This document shows positions 34,767 through 46,691 of a stretch of DNA of 64,000 nucleotides, piece by piece. This DNA is from Rosellinia necatrix (taxonomy: Eukaryota; Ascomycota; Sordariomycetes; Xylariales; Xylariaceae). The notes beneath the pieces were generated by a model. It did no database searches. It saw nothing but the letters and a program-made list of their open reading frames with translations, and was not told where the DNA came from. Location of the stretch: NCBI GenBank assembly GCA_021209875.1, contig JAGYVD010000007.1, forward strand, positions 3,410,001-3,474,000, in the 5' to 3' direction. Each line of letters opens with the position of its first letter. Position 1 is the first letter of the stretch. The translations under genes and the position numbers were made by a program.

Positions 34767-37709
34767 TGTTGTTCGTGAGCATCAAATCGGGCGATAGCGA
34801 GAAGCTCGCAAATTCAAAGAGGATTAAATACCGAGACCAGGGTTGGGCGCCATTGCGGCCTGATACTTAAAGGGCATGTTGGCAGCGCATGTTATCGTTG
34901 TTGTTGTTCTCGTTGGTTCTTGGATGCGCAGACACGAAACCAATTTATCGCTACCTTGTAGCAGTGACCAGAAAACACAGGACTCGGAATGAGACGAGTC
35001 ATCAAAAGCTACATCGCTTACCTGAATGGACAGCCTTGCGTCGACCATTGGGTGGATATCTAAACTTATTGGATGGTAGGTGGGTGGTAAGGGAGATTGG
35101 GTATGAGTGCCTCTCACATGGTGCCTTATTTGTCAAGCACGGATTGCCACGTAGAGCGGGTAGGGTGCCTCGATGCCGCCGCGTAAGACGGACGGTGGCT
35201 GCTTGGTGTGTAGAGAAGGCGAACAGGCAGTCGTGGCGTCGTTCGTAAGGCTATATTGTATTACGGGGGAGGGAAGAAACCGAACTGCTTCGGCATAAAC
35301 CAATCATGGCATTGTCGCCGCTTCTAGGTTAAAGTAGATGGCCACTGGGTTCTTCGCAACATGTTTTCTGCCTGATTACCTACCATTCGTTACCTACGTC
35401 CATGGATATTAGTATTCACTAAACAACATCAAGATGGCGTAACGATAGACATCTGCAAGCTTGTTTGGCGTTGCAGCAGCATGGTGCGCTCACTGGTTGT
35501 GCAATGATTGACATGATAGAATAACAGGCGATAGGAGATATTGGTGTCGCTGCGTATATCCGAATATCACGGTATTATTATTACCTGCAGCTCGAGACCA
35601 GGGTGGAGGGTGGAGGGGTGGAGGGGTGAAGGGAATAAGGAAATTGTAAAACTAAAAAAAAAAAAAAACCACCGTGAGTGTTGTTAATAAGCACTGTCTG
35701 CCCCTGGTCCTTTCCTCCTGGACAACACCTAGTACACGCGATAGGATTAAGTAGACTTTGGCAAGCGCTACCTAACCTATCTATCTACATGTATACTTAC
35801 TACCCATCTACTTTCTAACGAATCAGTGAACTGACTCATATCAAACGCGACTGCCCTTTCATATCGCAAGGCACCTCCGACTACGGCTGAAATGATCGGG
35901 TGGTGTAGGGTACGGCAAATTGAGCCATGACTCGATTGGGTTAATCGCCATGTGAAATCCAGCGTCGACATTGAGCTGAGCCCTTCGATAACTAGCAGGC
36001 CCCGGGCGGCCTTTGGGTTACCAAATGGTGAGTGGCCGACGTACATATAACCCGATAACCGCCACGGTCCCTTTAAGCCGAGGCTCGTCGTCAAGAGTGG
36101 CTCCCGCTATAAAAAGGCCCTGGTACGGAGTATCGGACTATGGGTCGGAAGTGTCCGGCGAAGGGGGGGGGCTCTTGTAGTTCATTGAGGGAGTCGCGAT
36201 AGGTGCTTCCGATAGGTAAAGTACCGACCTACCTCTTACTTGCCTGCTCAAACCCGTTCGGATTATCACATGCTAGCAAACGAACGAAGTGGGGTGGATG
36301 ATGCAACACGGTTCCAATGGGTAAGAGTTTAACACTGTTTATTGTTGGTGTCAACGATTCATTCTGGGGCAAAGAATTGATTAGAGAGGGAAAAAAAAAA
36401 AAAAAAAGAGAGAGAGAGAGAGAAAAGATCAAAAAAGGAAGCAACGAAACAAGATTAAGCGACAGGAGCGATGATGTATTCTAGATCGCGTTATTCTTAT
36501 TACTTCACACTACCCCCACCAATTGGCTTTTTACGATCTATCTGTCTATTAGCTGCTCTTCCGAAGCAGCAGGATACTCAAGCGTATTGATCGCAAAATA
36601 CTGTCCCAAGACCCCCCTTGTAACCTTGCTTGTACTCTGTAGTGTATCTGCACCCATGCGCTAATTTATAGCTGCTGAAGTCGACAACTGCGTCATTGCC
36701 AGGGGTTCCCTCGAACCCCCCATGCCCCATGCCCCCGGCTCTAATCGTATCTAGATTAGACCTCGCTCCAACCCAGCAATTGCGGGGGAGGGCTCCATCG
36801 CTAGAGCTCCCTGCGGCGTAGCGGCATAGCCTTGCTGGCTTGTCGAGAAGCCTCTGGCACGCTTTCCCCTTCTCGCTCGGCATATTGGCGAATCACGGCT
36901 TTCGCTCGATCCCAGAGCTGCATCCGAGTCCACCATGCCCGCCATGTCCACCGCGCGCCCAGACCTGCCAGGAACTCCCTTTGAGCCGAGAATGGGGGAT
37001 GATCGAGTTGAGACGTCAGTCAGAAGCCAAGCCGCGCCGCGTGCTTTCCCGAGGCCATCCTCGTCCTCCGCCTGCTGTGCCGGGCTGGATGTAGTTGTCG
37101 GCCTATGATACCTAGGCAGCTAGGCAAAGGGGAGAGGGGAGCCGGAACATGCCTTGGTCGCCTCCCTATCCACCATGTCCCCAACCTAGACGCCCATTTC
37201 ACGAGCAATGCTATGGACCATTGGCTGATGGTAGCCTGGACTGCCGCTTGGCCGGTTTACGCCGAGCTATGCTTTCCTTTTTCGGTACATGCCTATGTGT
37301 ATCTGTGAGCGTATGACTGACTAGTTGGGTCACGCTCCGTTGAGGTCGAGGTGGATAAATATGGGAATAGCTGGGAAGTGCTTGGGAGTTCGTTCCAATG
37401 CATATCGCGGATCCTATCATATAAGACCAGGGGGATCTCATCTTTAGTATCTCTCTAGATTTTTTTATCGCCTCGTTTATTTCCTCCTCTTTTTTGGGCC
37501 AGAAGCCTTTCTCCCAATCTCACACTATCCAGTCCATTGTATCTCGTTACGTGATACCCACTACATTCCAACCCTTTCGAACTGAGACATTCCTTTATCC
37601 TGAAAGACAAGAGAGACCATACGCTAGCAATTCATAAGGGTCGAACCAAGCCTTCGTTGCTGGGTCCATAATTGCATCAACTGCTCATCACACAGGCACT
37701 TTACTCACC
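34767..37709. other. Divergent intergenic region, BTB gene / isocitrate lyase
   Basis: No gene recognised. It contains an A17 run followed by (GA)8 at 36,391-36,423, an A14 run near 35,655, a G8 run near 36,165, and mixed-composition DNA. The right-hand end (37.45-37.7 kb, pyrimidine-rich) is the probable isocitrate lyase promoter and leader. Confidence 0.55.
36391..36423. repeat. A17 tract joined to (GA)8
   Basis: A pure A17 homopolymer is followed by eight GA dinucleotides. Confidence 0.9.
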
Positions 37710-39581
37710 ATGGCGGCGAATAACATGATCAACACGGCAGTCGACCCAAATATCGAGGATGAGCTCTTCGCTCGAGAGGTTGAGGCCGTGAAGAGGTGGT
37801 GGAGTGAACCACGGTGGAGATACACGAGGCGGCCATTCACGGCCGAGCAGATTGTTTCGAAACGAGGACATCTTCAGATTCAATACCCGAGTAATGCGCA
37901 GTCCAAAAAAATTATGGAATATACTCGAGCACAGGTTCAAGGTGGGTTGATCTAGACAATCTTATTTTGACTCCCTAGAGTGCTAATTGGGATGTAGAGT
38001 GGTGATGCTAGCTACACCTACGGCTGCTTAGAACCGACTGCGCTCACCCAGATGGCCAAATATCTAGATACTGTCTATGTTTCAGGCTGGCAATCATCGT
38101 CGACTGCTTCGTCGTCCGATGAGCCTGGCCCTGATCTCGCTGATTATCCCTATGTAAGTAAAGGAGAGAGAGTCGGGAGAAACTGTCTCTCGGAACCCAG
38201 ACTAATCGAGGCCCAGACTACCGTCCCGAACAAGGTGAAGCATCTATTCATGGCACAGCTATTCCACGACCGAAAGCAACGTCAAGAACGCCTCAGCACT
38301 CCCAAAGCGCTCCGCCCGAAGGTTGCCAACATCGACTACCTCCGCCCCATCATTGCCGACGCTGACACGGGACATGGCGGTCTCACTGCCGTAATGAAGC
38401 TCACGAAGCTCTTCATCGAGCACGGCGCCGCCGGCATTCATATTGAGGACCAAGCCCCCGGCACGAAGAAGTGTGGACACATGGCAGGCAAGGTCCTCGT
38501 GCCCATCAGCGAGCACATCAACCGACTCGTGGCCATCCGCGCGCAGGCGGACATCATGGGCACGGATCTCCTCGCCATCGCGCGCACCGACGCCGAGGCG
38601 GCGACGTTGATCACGACGACGATCGACCCGCGGGACCACGCCTTCATCCTCGGGTCGACGAACCCGAACCTGCAGCCGCTGAACGACCTCATGGTCGCGG
38701 CGGAGCGGGCCGGTAAGTCGGGCGCGGAGCTGCAGGCCATCGAGGACGCGTGGCTGAAGGAGGCGGGCCTCAAGCGCTTCGACGAGGCGGTCGCGGACGC
38801 CATCGCGGCCTCGCGGTCGCTCGCGGGCGACAGGAAGAAGGCGCTGCTGCAGAGCTACGCCGCGCAGGCCCGGGGCCGCAGCAACGCCGAGGCGCGCGCC
38901 GCCGCCCGCGGCATCCTCGGCGCCGACATCTTCTTCGACTGGGACGCGCCGCGCACGCGCGAGGGCTACTTCCGCCTCAAGGGCGGCTGCGACTGCGCCG
39001 TCAACCGCGCCGTCGCCTACGCACCCTACTGCGACGCCATCTGGATGGAAAGCAAGCTCCCGGACTATAAGCAGGCCAAGGAGTTCGCCGACGGTGTTCA
39101 CGCCGTCTGGCCCGAGCAGAAGTGAGTTTGTCCCCCCTTGCCAACCCCAATCCCCCCCCTCCCCCAATTAATCCAGAGGACGGAATAACTGACCGGAGCC
39201 CCCCCCCCCCCGGGCACCACCAGACTGGCCTACAACCTCTCGCCCTCGTTCAACTGGAAGACGGCGATGCCGCGCGACGAGCAGGAGACGTACATCCGGC
39301 GGCTCGCGGGGCTCGGGTACTGCTGGCAGTTCATCACGCTCGCGGGCCTGCACACGACGGCGCTGGCGGCGGACCGGTTCGCGTCGGCCTACGCCCGCGA
39401 CGGCATGCGCGCCTACGGCGAGCTCGTCCAGGAGCCCGAGATGGACGCCGGCGTCGACGTCGTCCGCCACCAGAAGTGGAGCGGCGCGTCCTACGTCGAC
39501 GAGCTCCAGAAGATGGTCACCGGCGGCATCTCCTCCACCGCCGCCATGGGCGCCGGCGTCACAGAGGACCAGTTCCACTGA
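37710..39581 (+). CDS. icl1: Isocitrate lyase with apparent +1 frameshift in exon 1
   Basis: Exons 37710-37941, 37998-38153, 38217-39121 and 39224-39581; about 549 residues if exon 1 lost one base. The glyoxylate-cycle enzyme splits isocitrate to glyoxylate and succinate, in peroxisomes or glyoxysomes during growth on acetate or fatty acids. Landmarks are [28 protein letters not shown] and the catalytic KKCGH (Cys about 215), ending TEDQFH. As given, exon 1 is 232 nt. The seven-A run at 37905-37911 puts its last 10 codons out of frame, whereas the +1-shifted frame reads the conserved [11 protein letters not shown] and lands on the GTGGGT donor in the phase required by exon 2. Either a homopolymer error or a real disabling indel. 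The 3' half is extremely GC-rich. Confidence 0.93.
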
Positions 39582-41603
39582 TCCCCCCCCCCCCTCCCCT
39601 CCTCGCTTTTGCCTTTGTGTGTTCGGAGCTTGGCCACGGACTGGCTGCGTAATCGTCCGTGATCGGTTCAGGGGGAAAAGTTTTTTTTTTTTTTTACCCG
39701 TCTTGTAGATGAAATACGCCGGGGTTCGTGAGGCGGGCTACTATTGTTAAAATGTCGGCGCATTTTACATGGGTACATTACACGTGCTCTATATTTTGGC
39801 CTGTACTATGTATGTAGCCCGCTACGTGGCGGTGTTGTTGTTAGATACTTGCATTGTAGGGCGCACGCTTCACTTAACGGCTGCGTATAGGTTACTCTGA
39901 CTTGAATTGGAATATTTTTGCTCACCTGTTCCTCATCTTCGTGGAGATACGGGTCCATTTGATATCATCGATATCCACTCAAGTCATTCTCGACGTCGCC
40001 AAGTTCTTTTTTATCTCCATCTGGCGATTAATATACCTCTCGCACCCCAACTTGGAGGTTCACCTGTTTGAACGACACTGAGTGTGAAAGTAAAAGTAAA
40101 GGTTATGTTTAAAATTGATGATATTATATAAAAATAAATCTTAGTGGCGTTGATTTCTAGGCTTATTATTAAAAATCAAAGCCTCGGATGGTTATCTTGT
40201 AGGGTAACTGGTGCTGGGCTATATAATTTGTACGTCTAGCACCAAGTTGGCAGGTCTGCTGCCCCTGATTGTGCGTCCGTCACGGAAAAACCACCTTCAA
40301 TCTACTCATATGTTGCCTTAACAGCATCCTTCTCCCTTTCCAAAAACTGGCTAATCGTTGTTGGGGGGTATGGTAGTAGCCGGGTTTGACATGCCGAAAT
40401 AGTCGGACGGACATAAAATCTCATCCAAGCCCGCGAGCCGATCCCCTAAGCAGCTATTAGTGTTGCAGGTGAAGCCGGGGAAGACGGGTTCATCGCCAAC
40501 TATACCACCCGGAATCTGGCCGGGAACATCTCAGAGAGAGAGAGAGAGAGAGAGAGAGATCCCGCACTGGTATGCTCACATGTCTTAGTTGAGGTGACGG
40601 CGTTTTCTTAATGCATTCCTAGCTTTGAAACAATCTCACTAAAGTATCAGGCTCCCCTACGCTACGCTTCCCGAAGAGAACAGGAGAGAGGGGAATCCAA
40701 CTGCTTTGATGCACACGATACTCCGGGAGGCGTTCCAAAAAGCGCTTTCGGCATTCGAGTAGCATGTATTACTGAAGCCTAAGACGGATGGCTACAAACT
40801 TCGTCTTGCGTTTCTGGGAGTTGACTTTTTGTTATGTGTGGCATGTCGCTGATTAGGGGAATACATTACCTTTTCATCGGCGTAACAGGCATCTAACTTT
40901 TATTCGTGATCAAATGTTGTATGGTTATGTCTCAACTCTATCTACGCTTCTTAATCTATTCCAACACCTTGCCTACCTCCATCGGTGATGATAAGAGAAT
41001 CCTTAAAGTGTTTATAAGGGGGGAAAAAAGAGGTAGATTCCCAGTACTGCGCCGTCACCCTCATACCCGCAATTTGGCTTGGGATTGCCGGCCAAGCTAT
41101 CTGTTGTGCCGTGGCAGTTATTCGTCCGATAAAGGCTCACAATATGTCAACGACTAGCACGTGCATTTCTCATGTTCTGTAGAGTAGACTTACTGTGCGA
41201 GAATAACTAGCTATTAGCATATAAACACCTTACCCTAAAATTTACAATATGATCGCGCTCTAGAAATTGGCGTCTTTCATTACCCATGTCCGCCAACACA
41301 ATAGACCGCCTCGACCTCTTGCTGGGCAACGCCAATGCGCTATTTCTAGCTCCCGTTCGTCCGTGTCTGAGTGACAATAAATAAATCCCGCAATCATGAG
41401 GTATCATCAAATCCAAATGGACCGCCAACTCTCTTGTTCCGAAGTACAACTCATCGAAACGCCATGCATGCCATCGTACCAGCCAAGCTACCTAGCTGGG
41501 TAGGTAGAGACGTAGAGACGAGGGGCGAGGGGCATGGTTCATTAGTAACGTGCCCTCACACAATAACTACATCCTCTATCATTTGTTTGCCTATACCCAG
41601 CTC
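39582..41603. other. Intergenic region downstream of isocitrate lyase
   Basis: Follows a C12 tract just after the stop codon. Contains a (GA)13 array at 40,533-40,559 and AT-rich sequence; no coding gene recognised (ORFs such as 40,906-41,157 and 41,371-41,670 show no family features). Confidence 0.55.
40533..40559. repeat. (AG)13 dinucleotide array
   Basis: Thirteen uninterrupted AG dinucleotides, intergenic. Confidence 0.92.
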
Positions 41604-44093
41604 TCAAAACGTCTGCCAATCCGTGAGCCAGGGCATGTTACCATTTGATAGATCGACGCCGTGCTTATAACTGCCCATAAGTTCCTCTTCGTCAACGCCG
41701 CAGTGTGTCTGTCCGTCTCGGCCACCGAACCAGCCAAGACCATAGGTCTTGCCGATGTTATCCAGCCTCTCACGCATCTCTGAATTGGTGAGTTTAGATG
41801 TGCCCACGAAATCGTATAGCATTTTGGATTGGTGCATGAATGCCAGGACGCTAGCGATGGTATTGGGCTGGCGTGGAAGAAAAGGATGCCGCCGGCGAAC
41901 GAAAACGGTGGTCGCGACGATGCAAATATATAGAAGAATAAACACAGTCAACGCAAGCGTGACGACGAAAGAACGCACCGTCTCAGACCCGCTTCCTATT
42001 TCCTTATTTAACACGTTGTCACTGTCGTCCTCGACAAGAAGTTCGAGAAAGTCTTTGCCTTCGACTTGCGCGAGACTCGTGGCAAAAATGGTGAGGCCTT
42101 CTACGAGAACAGTCCCCCAACCAACCAGGAACACGATCCAATCCCGGTTGAAGAGGGCGCGAAAGGCTACGACAGCGAAGGGGAGAGCTGTATAGTCGAG
42201 CGTCAGAGTCTTGGGTGGCGCGTGACGCCCCGCCAGTATGTAGTACGGTTCTAACATGCGAATGGATGTATCTAGACTTCCCCAGCCTAGCTTAATGCAG
42301 ACAGCCAGCGCCGTGATGGCCCAGGGCGCCTTGTACGTGATCACACTAGCCGGTGTGAATAGGAAGACTGGTATGAGAGCAAGAAATAGAATCACCCCTA
42401 TTATGAAGGGCACACAACCCTCTTTCCGAAGCATTATGGGATGAGGGTTCTCCGATAAATGAGCGTCCTTGTACCTATCGCCGTCGCGACTGCTCGTCAA
42501 CATAAAGTCTTCAGAAAATAAGGATGAATTGCGCAGTCTGTATCGCCGGTTCTTCAATTTATGGTGTATGTCTTTTGGTTTCGCGGTATCCATGTCTTTG
42601 AAGTCCGTCATGATATGACTCACAACTGCCATTGATGCCAGTCCTGCAATACCCTTGACATCGGCTTGTAGTCCCGAGCGTCGTGTGGTAAGCTGATAAA
42701 ATAGGATACAGCCCAAAATAGCGATCACGAAGAATACGCCAGTTAATACACGTGACAAGATGGCGCTCACCACAATCGTCTTGATTTCATTTGGGCTTGA
42801 CAGTCGTGTGGCCCTATCAGGAGTTAGAACAAGGGCCGCCGCGCCCAGTGTTGGGACAAGGGAAACCGCGAGTAAGGTTGCCACTGACGAGACAGCGACG
42901 GCATAATGTTTCCGATGCAGAGCGAGTAGCGGCCGTGTAAAATTGAACAGCGTGATATAGTCCACATTGATCGATTCTGCTGCCAACGCGCCCCCCTCCT
43001 TCGACATCTGATAGAAGGCTTCCAGACGCTTGACCTCAGAGTCTGTGTTTTGCCATAGAACACCGTACGTAACGGTGATAATGGTAGGCACAAACTTGAA
43101 AATGAAATACAGCCCTGGGTTAAGATCCTCTGCGTTTGTGAAGTGAAATAATCCTCCTGGGCGCCTTGACATCTGATAAACGAGTTCTTGCACAATGGCG
43201 AGAACAACTGATAGGATGATCATAAATAGGAGGTACGGCCATCGCATAGAGAAAGGTTTCCAATCAGGTTGAGGGAAGAACACTTGTTTCTTAAGCGGCG
43301 AAGGAGCTTCCGGATCTAGCCGAAGGGTATTAGGCCCAGTCATGGAACTGAGGTCGACGTCCGTAGGTTCTTCCATAATTACTTCAATGACCTCTCCTCT
43401 TTTATTCGCTTCTTCTTGCCCAAGGCTTTTCCAATTTGGTTTTGCATTCAAAGTAGGCATCCTCCTCATCGATAGTGACCCTGTGAAGGTACGTTTAAGT
43501 GAAGGGGCTGTAGACATCAGGTACTCCCTCTTGATGGTAGTATTTGGCGCTTCTCCTTGCCCCAGACCGCCAGTCAACTTGCCGTTTGCTTCCTGCTCTT
43601 GCAATGACTTGAGAAATTCTTGGTCTTGAGCACCCATTGGGCCCGAGAAGGAGGTCATATCGAAAACTTGCTCTTGAGGTTCGTCTTTCGCGACCGCGCT
43701 ATATGAACCGGTATGGGCAGGAGGAACGGCCGCACCAAGCAATGCCATATCGATGCTTTCATCCTCATGTATTGTGTCTTGTGCTCTTCCACGAAAACTT
43801 CTAAAACGGCCGATGGTTGACGGCGTTGGAGAAACAGGTTGGTATCGTCCACCGTTATTCCCCGCAAAGGGAATAGACCACTGCGCTCTCTCATATTCTC
43901 GTTGATCGGGTATTGGATTATTCGATGATGGAGATGGCGATTCGAAGAAAGACTGGAGGGACACGAGAGACTCACGTCCGCGAAGAGGCCCCGATAAGTC
44001 TTCGGTCTCTGACAGGTTCGATACCTTGTGATTCAACGACTGGTCCGCATGTCGCCTATATGGATCGCTCGAGAAATAAGTGTTCGAGGCCAT
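41604..44093 (-). CDS. DUF3433 multi-pass membrane protein
   Basis: A single uninterrupted frame of 829 residues, with no intron needed. A roughly 270-residue polar, Ser/Pro-rich cytosolic N-terminus precedes the first transmembrane segment (WPYLLFMIILSVVLAIVQELVYQ). Two copies of the DUF3433-type module follow: each is a membrane segment, a loop with tyrosine and aromatic residues, and a PP-type turn. About ten hydrophobic segments are visible overall, with a cytosolic loop (about residues 480-570) between the halves. The family is restricted to filamentous fungi; the Neurospora spray gene, linked to calcium-dependent hyphal growth, is to my recollection a member, but I cannot verify orthology here. 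The start at the first Met is supported by the N-terminal composition. Confidence 0.85.
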   Translation of the reverse strand: MASNTYFSSDPYRRHADQSLNHKVSNLSETEDLSGPLRGRESLVSLQSFFESPSPSSNNPIPDQREYERAQWSIPFAGNNGGRYQPVSPTPSTIGRFRSFRGRAQDTIHEDESIDMALLGAAVPPAHTGSYSAVAKDEPQEQVFDMTSFSGPMGAQDQEFLKSLQEQEANGKLTGGLGQGEAPNTTIKREYLMSTAPSLKRTFTGSLSMRRMPTLNAKPNWKSLGQEEANKRGEVIEVIMEEPTDVDLSSMTGPNTLRLDPEAPSPLKKQVFFPQPDWKPFSMRWPYLLFMIILSVVLAIVQELVYQMSRRPGGLFHFTNAEDLNPGLYFIFKFVPTIITVTYGVLWQNTDSEVKRLEAFYQMSKEGGALAAESINVDYITLFNFTRPLLALHRKHYAVAVSSVATLLAVSLVPTLGAAALVLTPDRATRLSSPNEIKTIVVSAILSRVLTGVFFVIAILGCILFYQLTTRRSGLQADVKGIAGLASMAVVSHIMTDFKDMDTAKPKDIHHKLKNRRYRLRNSSLFSEDFMLTSSRDGDRYKDAHLSENPHPIMLRKEGCVPFIIGVILFLALIPVFLFTPASVITYKAPWAITALAVCIKLGWGSLDTSIRMLEPYYILAGRHAPPKTLTLDYTALPFAVVAFRALFNRDWIVFLVGWGTVLVEGLTIFATSLAQVEGKDFLELLVEDDSDNVLNKEIGSGSETVRSFVVTLALTVFILLYICIVATTVFVRRRHPFLPRQPNTIASVLAFMHQSKMLYDFVGTSKLTNSEMRERLDNIGKTYGLGWFGGRDGQTHCGVDEEELMGSYKHGVDLSNGNMPWLTDWQTF

Positions 44094-46691
44094 GGCTGCT
44101 ACGGCATCTCGCTGCTTCGGTGGTGAGGGTCGAAGGGCGGGACCAAATCGCCGTCACGCGTGCAAGTCGGATGTCGTGATGTTGCTCGGCTCGATCGAGG
44201 TGGTTCGGTTGAATAGGTATGATCTCGAAATAGGGCCACGATTTTACGCGCTTCTACACGCCTTTGAACCACAGTGGACCACACCAAACCGCAACAAGCT
44301 ACGTTCAGCTAACCTCCCTCCTCGTGGTCTGGATTGCCGGCTCGCTACCAGATCAGCTGAACAAAGTTTTATAATGTTCAGGATATACCCAGGGTTGCTT
44401 GAAGCAAGTTTGACGTGTCGAGGATGTCGTATGACCATATGACTCTTCCCGCGGCGATCTTCACAAGCAGCAGTTGACGACGCCGAAACGAGTGTGTGTA
44501 TGCGGGCGTGTATGTGGGTGTGTTTGTGTGTGTTTGTGTGCGTGTGTGCGAAATGCAGTTGGCTCCCCGTCAAGTATCACTCTGCTGCTGGTTTAAGTGT
44601 GAAAGATATCCGAGGGACGCCAGGGAGCAAGAGCAGGGACGATCTATTGAGCAACCCTGTCGCCTGACTGTTTTTGCACGCAAATTCTCGCATCGATCCG
44701 CGGTAGAGGAGAAATGAGCTGAACTGGAAGCTGTGGGAATCGACGCGGCAAAGGTCCGGGCTCTTCGCGCCTAACCTACACACCAAGCCTCCAGACCACG
44801 CCTGGGGCTGGCGAACGTAGGGGAGCCCTCTCATTGAGGGCGATAAACGAACCAACCGCGCTACTGACGCTTCTCTCAGCTCGTCACCGAGCGGGAGTTA
44901 ATGAGGGTGGGGATGGCTCCCCGATTTAGAAGCAGCTGAATAGGTTTGGAGCCGGGGTGAAGGGTTTAGTGTACAGGGATTGATGAGGGATTGATGAGGG
45001 GTTCTATCGGTAGTGCAGCAGCGGCCCAAACATCCATGGATGTGCCTACTAACTTATCAAGCGCTATCTATGTCTCTCTAGTCCGTGGGTAACGGTAGGT
45101 AGGCAGGTATCTCTAGTGGATGCACTTTCCTTAACTCTCTTGACGTAGGAATTGTAGGCACTTAGTCATGTGAAATATGCATAGTAGTACATGAGTAGGT
45201 AGGAGCAAAGGACCCTGCGTACAGTGCGGTATGCATATGCGCTGATAATTAAAGTTGGCATTATCGGTTAGACATACCTACACTAGGTTAGGTAGAAGGT
45301 TATGTAGATGATGCATCACCATCGCGACTGACAGCTCGCTATTGAGGTGGATTATGACCCAATCACGAAGGGTTGTTTAATGGGCTAGTGTCTCTCATGT
45401 AGGTACATGGCCTGAACCATCATTAATATGTACCAATCAACACCGGACCAGAGGCAGCCCGACACCTAGTGTACACTTACACGTGGCTTCGGTTCTGATT
45501 CAAAAACGCCCCAGTCCACCCCGCCAGCTGAATGTTTTTCAATCATTTTGCTGACTGTATTCCATCATGTCGTGCAGGCGGACAGGCGGCAAGGGATTAT
45601 TTTTTTTTTTTGACAGTCTTGGTTTACACTATTCTATGCTTATTAACCTACCTAGTAGTCTAGGCTAGTTGCAGCTGGCCATCGTAGATCTGGCTGGGCC
45701 ACTCCGGACCAGCACGAGCGATGAGCCCTACCACCCGCATAAGTCGTGGACGGTCGGTCACGGACGGGTGCAATGGGATGGAAAAGGAGGGGCGGCAGCC
45801 AACCCGCGGCAAAATGCGCCACCCTCGTTGACGAAAGCGCCTTGATGTGGGGTGGTATGGTGTGGTATCATGGAGTATTATGTGTTCTGTTGTATCGAGA
45901 GAGTTCTCTCTGGGGTACATTGTATGACCAGACGCACGACAAGAAATAAATTGGCCGAGGTGGTCCCCTCTATAGGACGGAAATTGGGGATATTGTGCCA
46001 TGCAAACGGTTTGATCTTGGCGGCCCCCATAACAGCACAGAGGGGCATACACTACTGACGATGTAAGATATGTATCAGCGTTGGTCTGAAAGGACCCCTT
46101 GGCAGCATCGACATGGAACGACTTGTCAATTCGGTAAACGATACTCTTGGCAATGCTCACTAGCGGCCTCGTTGAGCCTGTGCATGATAGTATTGCATGA
46201 GCGCCGTTGAATACCTCCCATACTGCAACTTTGAGGTCCCGCAATGCTACGGCAAGACTGATAGGAGTCGTTACAACCGGCTCATTCCCCTCCTGGCTGG
46301 CACAACAGCCAAAATCCACCCATAAGAGGACCGTCAATCTGTTGCACATGGGCACAGGGGAATTTCTTTTTGTCCGCCTCGGTAGAATCGGACCGCCCTA
46401 TTGGGATACATAGCAGTGTCTCAAGATTCCCCCGAACCCCCCTTACCGGTGTCACGATCGTCTAATGCCAAATGGATATTGAGTAGAGCCGCCATAGTTT
46501 TCGCCGTGAATTATCCCGTCCCGTCCCATGCTAGCGCGTATGACAACCACGAAGGCGCTATTAACGCCCAAGACATAATTTCAGGGGTATTTGCTTCTCC
46601 TCTGTAGCAATGATGACAAAGTGGTCTTAGGGTTTCCTTATCCCGATAAATCACTCTTTTCAAGGTTCGATCCCTCAGTGCCGTCCTAAAG
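44094..46691. other. Divergent intergenic region, DUF3433 / Ras-like GTPase
   Basis: Contains a GT-rich (GTGTGT/GTTTGTG) tract at about 44,492-44,550 and TAGGTAGG motifs near 45.1-45.3 kb. A minus-strand 231-codon ORF (46,355-45,660) has no domain, signal peptide or compositional support and is treated as chance. No gene is called. Confidence 0.5.

Noticed and set aside
38259..39167. Antisense 302-codon ORF across isocitrate lyase
   Set aside because: It mirrors the GC-rich codons of a certain gene (Arg/Val/Ala-rich translation) and has no family features.
45660..46355. Minus-strand 231-codon ORF
   Set aside because: No domain, signal peptide, repeat or family-like motif; composition looks random and the region is otherwise intergenic. 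It could be a lineage-specific gene, which only transcripts would show.
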